A DNA stretch of 64,000 bases from NCBI GenBank assembly GCA_942491465.1, contig CALOBA010000028.1, forward strand, positions 1 to 64,000. Direction: 5' to 3'. Origin of the DNA: CALOBA01 sp942491465. Lineage in GTDB: Bacteria > Pseudomonadota > Gammaproteobacteria > Chromatiales > Chromatiaceae. Shown here in pieces: positions 55,862 to 63,613 of the stretch (positions are counted from its first letter, which is position 1; each line of letters begins with the position of its first letter). A program made the position numbers and the translations under genes. The notes below the pieces were generated by a model. It worked only from the letters and a program-made list of their open reading frames with translations. It was not told the DNA's origin and made no database searches.

Positions 55862-56126
55862 GCGCACCGGTCAGTTCAAACGCGACTACAAGCGCGAAGC
55901 CAAGCGCCACCGTGCCATGCTTGACCAGGAACTGATGCCCATCTTGAAAGCCTTGGCAGACGATCTTCCACTGGAACCGCGTCACCGTGACCATGCGCTG
56001 ACCGGCGACTGGAACGACCACCGAGACTGCCACGTCAAGCCCGACTTGGTGTTGATCTACCGAAAGCCCGATGGCGAGGTGTTGCAGCTCGTGCGCCTCG
56101 GCTCGCACAGCGAGCTTGGTCTCTGA
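55848..56126 (+). CDS. YafQ-family mRNA interferase toxin
   Basis: A 92-residue RelE-superfamily toxin of the YafQ type: RRIERTGQFKRDYKREAKRH, LPLEPRHRDHALTGDWNDHR and DCHVKPDLVLIYRKPDG, ending LVRLGSHSELGL. YafQ cleaves mRNA on the ribosome; the His residues in RHRDHALTG and the C-terminal GSHSELGL are those expected at the active site. It overlaps the antitoxin by 14 bp. All key segments are present, so the module is probably functional. Confidence 0.88.
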   Translation: MRRIERTGQFKRDYKREAKRHRAMLDQELMPILKALADDLPLEPRHRDHALTGDWNDHRDCHVKPDLVLIYRKPDGEVLQLVRLGSHSELGL

Positions 56127-56521
56127 CCCGGCGGACACGCTGGCGATCGCAGCGCAGGCCGGAGCACCGCGCTGAGCCAATCGACTCCGCTGGTTGGCGC
56201 AAATGCCGGGACTATGGGGAAAGGGCGGTTGGTGACACGACTGCTTGTTCTTCCCCGACACGCGGCCGGGCAAGACCGCGCCGGATCCGTTTTGCTCTGT
56301 CCAGTTGACAGATGCTTGATTGCAGGATCTGCCCTTCTGTCTCCGCATGCATGATTGCAAGACCCCGTTCTTGGACGTTCTTGGAAAAAGTCAAGACCCC
56401 GTTCTTGCCGGATTCGCTCGGGGCGATGCCGTCCGCCGCCTTGACCGCAGCCGTGCCGGCGGCTAGCCTCCGTGCCGTGGACGGGGAACCGTCTCCCGCA
56501 AGCATTCCGACAAATTCCGCC
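56127..56521. other. Intergenic region before the ATPase operon
   Basis: 395 bp between the YafQ stop and the ATPase ATG. The frame of the ATPase is open back to 56312, but those 70 codons (MLDCRICPSVSACMIARPRS onward) do not look like a domain. The words AAGACCCCGTTCTTG occur twice (56360-56374 and 56393-56407), a short direct repeat that could be part of the operon's promoter or operator. Confidence 0.4.
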
Positions 56522-57775
56522 ATGCCGCCACGCCCTGATCGGTTGTTTACCGTCAAGATTCAGGCCTACCGCTCGTTTCGGGAGGAGGCCAGCCTTGATG
56601 TCCGGCCGCTGACCTTACTGTACGGTTTCAATCAGGCAGGCAAGAGCACGCTGCTGCGGCTGCTGGCCGTCGTCGCGGACTCCCTAGCCTCAGGCGCCGG
56701 CCCCCTCGACCTGCGCAGCGCGGCGCTGCGCGGTGCGACCTTCAAGGAGCTCGGCCACCTCGGTCGGCAGCCCAATCTGTCGCCTTGGCTGACGCTGACC
56801 GCAGCAGGACAGCCTAACGATCCCACCTTCAAGATCCAGTTCACCGACAAGGGCGGGGTGGCCGTCAACCGGCTTCACGTCATGCCGGGCGCCAGTGGGG
56901 ACAAGTTCAAGGTCGATTTAGCCGACATCGCCGAGCGGGTTGGCAACGGCGTGTCCGGGGCCTATGAAGGCTCGTATCGAGGCGCGGACTGGTCGGACAA
57001 CCTCGACTTCACGAGCTTGATCCCCGCAGGTCTGCCGGACGATGCCAGGCAAATCGCTGAAGACGTCCGCACCGCCCTTGCCCCCCTTGAGCGATTGCAG
57101 TGGCTGGATGCGAATCGTCTGGCCGGTCAGGACGCGACGCGGATCACCCGCTGCTGCTTGCCGGACGGCTCGGACCTTCCCGCGCGGCTCCGGGCGGACC
57201 CCGGGTCATCCGTGCTGGCAACCGCCTCCGAGTGGCTCGCCGAACAGGAGGGTTTGGGTACAGAGATCGCCCTGCGCCGGGATCCCACCGGCCAGGAACA
57301 GATCGTGCACCGCGGCTCCGGGACTGAGGCCCTGCCGCTGCACCTCGCGGGGGAGGGGGTCCGCGCCCTGCTGCCGATCCTGCTGTGCGCCCTCTGGGCC
57401 GAGACCCGATCCGCCGGTGCACCGACCATGCTCGCGATCGAAGAACCCGAGGCGCACCTGCATCCGACCCTCCAAGTCGCACTGTTCGACCGCTTGGTCG
57501 AGACCGTTGGTGCCGGCATTCCGGTCGTCCTCGAAACCCATTCCGTCTACATGCTTCGCGCCATGCAGCTCGCCGTGCTGGACGGACGTCTCGCCGCCGA
57601 CGGGATCGGGCTGCACTGGGTGGACCAAGGCCCCGACGGTGCTTCCACGGTCGATGCGATCGGCATAGAACCCGATGCGACCTTGACCGGTTGGCGCCCG
57701 GACCTGTTCGAGAAGGAACAAGAGCTGGCCCACCGGATTTTGGACCGGCGCTGGGAACGGACGGAGACGCCATGA
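56522..57775 (+). CDS. AAA/OLD-type ATPase of a putative defence operon
   Basis: A 417-residue ABC-like ATPase. N-terminal strand LFTVKIQAYRSFREEASLDV leads to Walker A GFNQAGKSTLLR near residue 35. Walker B MLAIEEPEAHLHPTLQ is near 302 and the sensor block VVLETHSVYMLRAMQLAVLD near 335. The signature region GEGVRALLPILLC is near 280. This is the ATPase half of OLD/GajA-type proteins, but there is no C-terminal TOPRIM nuclease; instead the next gene seems to supply one. ATG at 56522 is chosen as closest to the conserved strand. The stop overlaps the next start (ATGA). Confidence 0.8.
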   Translation: MPPRPDRLFTVKIQAYRSFREEASLDVRPLTLLYGFNQAGKSTLLRLLAVVADSLASGAGPLDLRSAALRGATFKELGHLGRQPNLSPWLTLTAAGQPNDPTFKIQFTDKGGVAVNRLHVMPGASGDKFKVDLADIAERVGNGVSGAYEGSYRGADWSDNLDFTSLIPAGLPDDARQIAEDVRTALAPLERLQWLDANRLAGQDATRITRCCLPDGSDLPARLRADPGSSVLATASEWLAEQEGLGTEIALRRDPTGQEQIVHRGSGTEALPLHLAGEGVRALLPILLCALWAETRSAGAPTMLAIEEPEAHLHPTLQVALFDRLVETVGAGIPVVLETHSVYMLRAMQLAVLDGRLAADGIGLHWVDQGPDGASTVDAIGIEPDATLTGWRPDLFEKEQELAHRILDRRWERTETP

Positions 57776-58740
57776 TCGTCTGGGTGGACGACGCCCTGTT
57801 CGGAAGCCCCGGGCGCGACATGGACCGGCTGGCCCTTCTGCGCAACGCCGCTCGGCGCCGGCATACGGTCATCATCTCGACGAGCCCCGCCGCAGACCGC
57901 GGTTTGCGCGAGGCGCCCCGATTCGCCAGCTGGGCCGCGGCGCTTCCCGATCGTCTGCGCTTGGAGCTGAAGATCGTCATGGACCGCATCGACCTTGTTT
58001 CGGTTACCGCAGTCACACGAGGCGCTCGGCGGGTGCTGGTCTGCGACCGCGATCCCGGCGCGGAACACCGAGGCTGTCGATTGTCCCTCGACGACGCTGT
58101 CCGAACCCTTGCACTGCCGTTGCATATGCTGGTCGAGCACAAGATTCACGACGCCGCCTTCCTGCGCCGAATTCTGCCGCCGGCTTGGCGGACGCGTTTC
58201 GCACAGTGGGAGCGTCGCGGCGAGCTGCACTACGAGAACGGCGGCGGCCTCTCCGTCATTGCTGAGCTCGTCCGATTTCATAGCGACGACGACAACGCAC
58301 GGCTCGCCTTTGGCGCACCTGCCGACATCTGGCAACTGCTGCATTTTTTCCTCTGTGATCACGACGGGGATTCCCCGACGATTCCGGGACCTCACTCGGC
58401 AGCGTTGGAACGCACCTGCGAAGACGCGGGCCTGACTGGACGTTGGCACCGCCTCGAACGGCGCGACCAGGAACACTACTTGCCCGTTGAGGTCTTGCGC
58501 GCGATCATCGAAAAGAAGATCACCGACAGGACCAACCGGGAGGCCCTGTTGGAGCAAATCGACCAGCATGAAGCCCTCGAAGATCGGCGACATTTCAGCC
58601 CCTTGCCCAGTCTCGGAAACCGCGACCTGTTCAAGAACGCCTTCATGGCCGAAGCAGAATGGCCGGATGAATGGTTCGAGAAAGACGGCGCTTGGCCGGA
58701 GATGACGAGACTGGCCGAACAGATTGCTTCAGCCATGTAA
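57772..58740 (+). CDS. TOPRIM-like protein of the putative defence operon
   Basis: A 322-residue protein with no family I can name directly. A TOPRIM-like layout is visible: an acidic motif HMLVEHKIHDAAFLRRIL near residues 117-134 (Glu then Asp, like the first TOPRIM motif), then FFLCDHDGDSPTIPG near 193-207 (the DxD motif), and LERRDQEHYLPVEVLRAIIE near 230, matching the R.xENYLP motif that follows in stand-alone TOPRIM nucleases. The N-terminal part (VWVDDALFGSPGRDMDRLAL) is unassigned. It overlaps the ATPase gene by 4 bp and precedes the DUF262 gene by 12 bp, so the three are one operon. Confidence 0.65.
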   Translation: MIVWVDDALFGSPGRDMDRLALLRNAARRRHTVIISTSPAADRGLREAPRFASWAAALPDRLRLELKIVMDRIDLVSVTAVTRGARRVLVCDRDPGAEHRGCRLSLDDAVRTLALPLHMLVEHKIHDAAFLRRILPPAWRTRFAQWERRGELHYENGGGLSVIAELVRFHSDDDNARLAFGAPADIWQLLHFFLCDHDGDSPTIPGPHSAALERTCEDAGLTGRWHRLERRDQEHYLPVEVLRAIIEKKITDRTNREALLEQIDQHEALEDRRHFSPLPSLGNRDLFKNAFMAEAEWPDEWFEKDGAWPEMTRLAEQIASAM

Positions 58741-58752
58741 CCGGAGGCCAGC

Positions 58753-60399
58753 GTGCCGTTTTACGAGCGACAGCCGTACATTTCCCCTCTGCATCAGATA
58801 CTCGCCGAGGTGCTGCGCGGCGAGATCAGGATACCGCGTTTCCAGAGACCGGGGACCGAATGGCAGGCAGTGCAGCGGGGCGACCTGCTCGACAGTCTTT
58901 ACCGCGGCTTTCCGATCGGGACCATCCTGTTGTGGTCCACGACCAGCCCCGTCCGGACCAAGGACGTCATCGGCGGTTTCAAGATTTGTGCATCAACGCA
59001 GCGAGACGCGCAGCGCCTGTTGCTGGATGGCCATCAACGACTTTCCACCCTTGTCGAAATCCTCGGGCGTGGGCTGATCGAGGATCTGAGAATCACGGAT
59101 GTCGCGCCGACGGACGAAGCAGTCGAACACCCGTACGGCAAGGAAACCTGGGTCTTCGAACTCGCCCCAAACTCGAAAGAGGTGGCTCAACCGGAAAGAA
59201 GCCGTGATCGGTTCGTCTTGCTGAAGCCGGATCAAGAGCCTACGCCGACGCAGATCCCGTTGTCCCTCGCGCTCAACCGCAAGGCGCTGAACCGTTGGGT
59301 ACGAGAGCATGAGAATACCCTCAGCGATGCCCAAGTCGCCGAAGTGGATGGCCTACGGGATCGGTTGCGCGAGTTCAACATGCCGGTCGCGGTGCTGGCG
59401 GTCGATTCCCTCGACGACGCAACGGAGAGCTTCAAGCGCATCAACTCCAGCGGCACGCCAATGACCGACTTCAACATGGTCGCGGCCTTGGCCTACCGGG
59501 ATGACTTCGACCCCCAAGACCGCTTTGAGGAGCTTCGCGGCGAGCAGCTAGAGCCCATCGGCTGGCAGGAACTCTCCGACATGGACCTGCTGCGCGTCTG
59601 CGCGGCCCTGGCAGGCCAACATCCCGCCAAGATTCAAGTCGATGCCTTATCTGAGACGCTTGCAAAGCAGGACGACTTGGTGCAGCGATCATTCGCTGCG
59701 GCGGCACGATCGGCGCAACTGCTCGGCGAGCTTTGCGGCATCATCGCTCCTCGCGTTTTACCCTATTCGTGGCAACTGATCACCTTGGCTGTGGCGCTGG
59801 GCTCAGACGCCCCGAACACACCCGCTACCGGGGTAAGCGAGGCCATTCGGCGCTGGCTTTGGCTCACCACCTACGGCGAGGTCTTTCAGGGCGTCAACTC
59901 GGCCATCTACGACCGGAGTCTCGCCGCGCTCCGGGACATGATCAATCACGGGCCCGAGCGCATCAGAACCATGGAGCGGGACATCAACAAGCGGGTACCG
60001 CCTGTTCCAGGGTTCGACTTTCGTGCGGCCCGTTCCAAGGCCGTCATGCTGGCGATGGCGCGCCACGAAGATGGTGACAACCACCAGGGTGCGGCGCACC
60101 GGGCGTTGGCAGGCGGCTCCGACGCCATCGGTGTCCTGCAACCGAAGGGCAAACGCTCCGACTGGTGGAATCGGGTAATCATCACGGAGCCATCCGTGCA
60201 GCATTACCGGGAGGCCATAAGGAATAGAGAGAAAGACGCCGCCGAAGCAGAAGACAATGCGCTGCTGGCAAGGATGGGGATTCCTGTTGAAGCCAAGGGC
60301 GAAATCAAGGGTCTGCTGGCGGCTCGGCGCGAATTGATTGAGACCGAAGAGCGAACCTTTGTTGCTGCGCTGGGCCTGAAATGGCTCGAAACGGGATGA
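58753..60399 (+). CDS. DUF262 (GmrSD/ParB-like nuclease) protein of the putative defence operon
   Basis: A 548-residue protein whose N-terminal half is DUF262: GEIRIPRFQRPGTEWQAVQR then LLDSLYRGFPIGTILLW (residues 22-60), LLLDGHQRLSTLVEILG (near 90; the usual motif is DGQQR) and FKRINSSGTPMTDFNMVAAL (near 227). DUF262 proteins such as GmrS and SspE use a ParB-like fold for NTP-driven DNA cleavage against phage. The C-terminal half is helical and ends in a coiled-coil-like tail (KDAAEAEDNALLARM). No DUF1524 HNH motif was seen. GTG at 58753 has GGAGG five bases upstream. Confidence 0.82.
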   Translation: MPFYERQPYISPLHQILAEVLRGEIRIPRFQRPGTEWQAVQRGDLLDSLYRGFPIGTILLWSTTSPVRTKDVIGGFKICASTQRDAQRLLLDGHQRLSTLVEILGRGLIEDLRITDVAPTDEAVEHPYGKETWVFELAPNSKEVAQPERSRDRFVLLKPDQEPTPTQIPLSLALNRKALNRWVREHENTLSDAQVAEVDGLRDRLREFNMPVAVLAVDSLDDATESFKRINSSGTPMTDFNMVAALAYRDDFDPQDRFEELRGEQLEPIGWQELSDMDLLRVCAALAGQHPAKIQVDALSETLAKQDDLVQRSFAAAARSAQLLGELCGIIAPRVLPYSWQLITLAVALGSDAPNTPATGVSEAIRRWLWLTTYGEVFQGVNSAIYDRSLAALRDMINHGPERIRTMERDINKRVPPVPGFDFRAARSKAVMLAMARHEDGDNHQGAAHRALAGGSDAIGVLQPKGKRSDWWNRVIITEPSVQHYREAIRNREKDAAEAEDNALLARMGIPVEAKGEIKGLLAARRELIETEERTFVAALGLKWLETG

Positions 60400-60868
60400 A
60401 GGCAGGCGACAGGGTAGGGCGACAGGGTCGGACCATGCTAACCAGGGTAGGGCGACAGGCTACAGAAAGGCTACAGGGTGGCTACAGGTCGGCTACAGGG
60501 AGGCTACAGGGTCGGACCATGCTAAACACATGAACTCTCAGTTATTTTCTCCAAAAATAAGCTGTTGTTGAGCGTTAGCGGGTTGTTTTCGGGGCGAAAA
60601 GCCGTTCCTTAGGAGACTTCCGGCTCCCTGAGCATGGCGTATCCGGCAGCCTTGCTGGACCCGCCTTCCCCGAGCATGCACGCCCAAGGTGTCTAGCACC
60701 GCGTTCACAAACCCTTCACTGCATAGCGCGAGTGCTTCCGTCCATTCCGGCTGGCTGGCGAATGTTGTGGAGGCTGTTTATGGCCTCTTCGACCCATTCG
60801 CGGTGACCTGCGACCAGCTCCGAGTCCGACCCAACACCGCGGCATGCGAGAAGCTGCTCGCGATAGCA
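60400..60868. other. Non-coding region with short repeats
   Basis: About 470 bp between the DUF262 gene and the DUF4143 gene end. The first 130 bp carry the 11 bp tandem repeat (60458-60512) and two copies of cagggtcggaccatgctaa (60424-60442 and 60507-60525), a motif shared with the RAYT remnants at 63.25 and 63.6 kb. The rest has no gene that I can support. Confidence 0.5.
60458..60512 (+). repeat. Five tandem 11 bp units (ggctacagnnn)
   Basis: Five consecutive 11 bp units begin GGCTACAG and vary in the last three bases (aaa, ggt, gtc, gga, ggt). They are preceded by related GGCGACAGGGT units. No spacer is present, so this is not a CRISPR array. They may be slippage products of a RAYT-associated repeat, or binding sites just past the defence operon. 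Confidence 0.75.
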
Positions 60869-62041
60869 CTAGGCCTGGGACAGCTCTTCGGTGAGTCTTC
60901 GCACACCGATCGCCTCGATATGCTTCGAGATCGGATAGCGATCGTCGCCCGCATGGACGAGAAACGCTCTGGCGGGCTTGATATCTTCGATTGCTTGATA
61001 GAAGCCGCGCTCGGGCTTGGCCGATAGGCCGCGCTTGATCTCGATTGCCCACAAGGTCCCGTCCCCGCGCTCGAGTACCAGGTCAATCTCCGCGCCAGCG
61101 GACGTGCGGTAGAAAGATGCCTGCGTGCGCCACGGTGTCGCTGCGAGCAGCGTTTCTATCACAAATCCCTCCCAACTCATGCCGACGACGGGGTGGCCGC
61201 TAAGCTGTGTCAGGGTTTCGATGCCCAGTAGGGCATGGACCAATCCACTGTCGCGCACGTAGACCTTCGGCGACTTCACGAGTCGCTTGCCGATGTTCGC
61301 GTGCAGCGGTGGCAGGCGCCGCATGAGCAGCAGGTCGCACAGGAGGTCGATGTAGCGGTTGACCGACTGGCTACTGACTTCCAGCGCACGCGCGATCTGC
61401 GAGGCGTTCAGGGTGCTGCCTTGCAGGTGCGCGAGCATCGTCCAAAGCCGCTCGAGGGTGGCCGCCGGAATCCGCGGTCCTAACAACGGAACGTCGCGCT
61501 CCAAGTAGGTACGGATGAAGTCCTTGCGCAGCGCCAGGCTGTCGGCGTCGCTATCGGCGAGGTAGGGATCGGGGAAGCCGCCGCGCAGCCAGAGCTTGTC
61601 GCGCGCCGCACGCTCGTCGGCGATCTCCAGAACCGAGAGTGTGGTCATCTCGGTATAGGCGATGCGCCCTGCCAAGCTTTCGCCTGACTGGCGGAGCAAG
61701 TCGATGGATGCGGACCCCAAAATGAAAAACCGGCCCTTGCCTCTGTTCTTTCGGCGACCCTTGTCGATCACCCGACGAAGGGTGTCGAACAACTCCGGCA
61801 TGCGGTGGACTTCGTCTAGGATGACCAACCGATCATCGACGCTCTCCAGGAACAAAACCGGGTTGGTGAGGCGGGTTCGGTCTTCGCGATCTTCCAGGTC
61901 TAGATATAAGGCGTCGCGTTGTTCTCCTATCGCGAGGGCAAGCGTCGTTTTGCCGACCTGTCGTGGGCCGATCAGCGCCACCGCGGCCTGACGGGCCAGG
62001 GCTTTCTCCACATCGGCGGCGATTAGGCGAGGAATCATCAT
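60869..62041 (-). CDS. AAA ATPase with DUF4143 domain
   Basis: A 390-residue protein starting MMIPRLIAADVEKALARQAA. Walker A GPRQVGKTTLALAI is near residue 26, Walker B DRLVILDEVHRMPELFDTLR near 75 and sensor FFILGSASIDLLRQ near 110. A winged-helix part follows (LNASQIARALEVSSQSVNRY) and then the DUF4143 domain with the PD-(D/E)XK-like SAGAEIDLVLERGDGTLWAI and EIKRGLSAKP. Such proteins are common, often mobile, and of unknown function; a nuclease-like end suggests a role in accessory DNA. ATG at 62041 directly precedes the conserved start. The frame is intact. Confidence 0.87.
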   Translation of the reverse strand: MMIPRLIAADVEKALARQAAVALIGPRQVGKTTLALAIGEQRDALYLDLEDREDRTRLTNPVLFLESVDDRLVILDEVHRMPELFDTLRRVIDKGRRKNRGKGRFFILGSASIDLLRQSGESLAGRIAYTEMTTLSVLEIADERAARDKLWLRGGFPDPYLADSDADSLALRKDFIRTYLERDVPLLGPRIPAATLERLWTMLAHLQGSTLNASQIARALEVSSQSVNRYIDLLCDLLLMRRLPPLHANIGKRLVKSPKVYVRDSGLVHALLGIETLTQLSGHPVVGMSWEGFVIETLLAATPWRTQASFYRTSAGAEIDLVLERGDGTLWAIEIKRGLSAKPERGFYQAIEDIKPARAFLVHAGDDRYPISKHIEAIGVRRLTEELSQA

Positions 62042-62270
62042 TGTAAATGATCCATATCTTGAAAGATTTGCAATGATTTTCCGCGCCACGCTTCCTGGTC
62101 GCTCACTGGCTGTTGCGGGCATTCGCCGAAACTGTGGAGGGTCTGCGGAGTATCGCCAGAAGGTCGCACCACATTGATTCTTGGAGTACTTGCACCGTCT
62201 CTGCGCTTGACCCAGGCTACGGCCGCTGCGCCCCGCTCGTCCATGCATGCGGGGCACCTTGTTGCCCAGA

Positions 62271-62505
62271 TCAACAACCCGGCTTGTAGCGCAGGTCTAG
62301 CGTATACGGATGCTCACAAGCGGGTGCTTCCGCTGGCGGATTGATGTCGCCGGGGGTGTGGCCCATCAGTCGGAAGCGGGCGATGCGTCGGCCCTCGGCC
62401 TCGTAGCTGTTGATCGGGAAGCGCTCTTCGGCGCGTCCGCCGGGGTGGGAGACGTAGTAGCTGCAGCCGCCCAGGCTGGCGCGATTCCAGACAGATATCG
62501 ACCAC
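62271..62505 (-). pseudogene. C-terminal fragment of a DUF2126/transglutaminase-like protein
   Basis: The minus-strand frame reads SVWNRASLGGCSYYVSHPGG, RAEERFPINSYEAEGRRIAR, FRLMGHTPGDI and ends HPYTLDLRYKPGC. This is the extreme C-terminus of large DUF2126 proteins of transglutaminase operons (about 1100 residues when whole). The match stops exactly where the 42 bp repeat begins (62506), so the first 90 percent of the gene was lost at that junction. Confidence 0.65.
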
Positions 62506-62547
62506 GACGGATAGGAAATCCAAGCCACCCCGAGCGTTCAGGTAGGC
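62506..62547 (+). repeat. 42 bp direct repeat, copy 2
   Basis: Identical to 54528-54569 and in the same orientation. Here it abuts the truncated DUF2126 fragment, which points to a recombination or insertion joint. Confidence 0.85.
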
Positions 62548-62593
62548 GGCAAGCCGACGCCGGAATAGCGCGGACACGACGCCGACGACGAGC

Positions 62594-63250
62594 TCAGGCC
62601 GGGTCGTCGAATACATCGTCGATTGTTTGGGCTCGGAGCACCCGCCGGCCCCAGGCCCGCAGCTGCTCGGCATTGGCCTGCTCCAGTCGCTTGAGCACCG
62701 TCGGCGGCAGCGGACCAAAGCGGTCTTCAAGCTGGTCGCGAACGACCATGCCGGCGCCGAGAATCGCGCCGCGGGCCTCGCCGCGGGCCTCGCCGCGGCG
62801 CTCGACAAAGCTCAGATAGGGCATCTTCAGGCTCTCCTCAATCTGGTGGATCGCATCGGTGTATTGCAGCTCCAGCGGTTCGGGCAAGGTCATCACCCAG
62901 TCGATGAAGCGGTAGAGGTCGATGATCTGCTGCTTGGAGAATCCGCGCTCGTACAGGCGCCGCGTCAACGCCAACTTGCGGGCGAAGCGGACCTGGGGGT
63001 CCTTGCGGGTGGCCTGCGCGGCGAGGTGCGCCAGGACCACGGTAGCGAACGGGTTCGGGCTCGCCTCCAGCTCGGCCTCGCGCTCGGCATAGGCGAGCAG
63101 CTTGACGCTCGGGAAGTGTAGCCCGAGGCGCGTGCCCCAGCAGCCGGTCTCGAACTGGGACGGGCGCCAGTCGGCGCGGGTATCCGCGAGTATGGCGAAG
63201 CTTGCCAGGTCACAGGCGTAGCGATCAAAGATGCGGTAGGCGTAGGAACA
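62594..63250 (-). pseudogene. Rpn/PD-(D/E)XK-type protein, N-terminally truncated
   Basis: The frame from YRIFDRYACDLASFAILADT through WRPSQFETGCWGTRLGLHFP, SPNPFATVVLAHLAAQATRK, LYERGFSKQQIIDLYRFIDW and YLSFVERRGEARGEARGAIL matches the middle and end of Rpn-like (PD-(D/E)XK) proteins linked to recombination. The N-terminal nuclease part is missing: upstream of 63250 the ORF continues into the RAYT element (MKIQCFAMVRPCSP is element-derived). The RAYT insertion therefore removed or displaced the 5' end. Confidence 0.65.
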
Positions 63251-63253
63251 GGG

Positions 63254-63613
63254 AGAACAGGGTCGGACCATGGCAAAGCACTGAATCTTCAAAAGAAAAC
63301 GGCCGAAAAGAGGCCATACTGTCGGCTTGGAGCACCATTATTTTGCCCAAAATGAGCAACCTAAGCCTTGGAGCACTGGGAGCAGACGCATGGCGAGGGC
63401 GAATGGACGTCACATTCCGGGGCAGCTCTGGCACATCACGCACCGCTGCCACAAGAAGGCGTTTCTCCTGAGGTTTGCCCGCGACCGGTGCACATCGACC
63501 TCAACATGGTCAGGAACGGCGTCGTGTCTCATTCGAGCGCGTGGCGGCACGGGGGCTACAACGCGTTCCAATCCGCGCCTAAGCGCTACCGCCTCATCAG
63601 AAGAACCAGCAGA
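63254..63613 (+). mobile_element. Internally deleted RAYT element, copy 1
   Basis: A ~360 bp unit starting AGAACAGGGTCGGACCATGG. An ATG at 63391 begins MARANGRHIPGQLWHITHRC and HKKAFLLRFARDR, the N-terminus of a REP-associated tyrosine transposase. The sequence then jumps, with a frame change, to VHIDLNMVRNGVVSHSSAWR, HGGYNAFQSAPKRYRLI, its C-terminus. The catalytic middle is missing, so the unit cannot move itself. It is followed head to tail by a second copy. Confidence 0.7.

Noticed and set aside
60458..60512. Possible CRISPR array
   Set aside because: The units are 11 bp and directly adjacent with no spacers, and no cas genes are nearby.
54528..62547. Prophage or integrative element with its own integrase between the 42 bp repeats
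   Set aside because: No integrase, excisionase or structural phage gene was found in the block, so only the repeat bracketing is reported.
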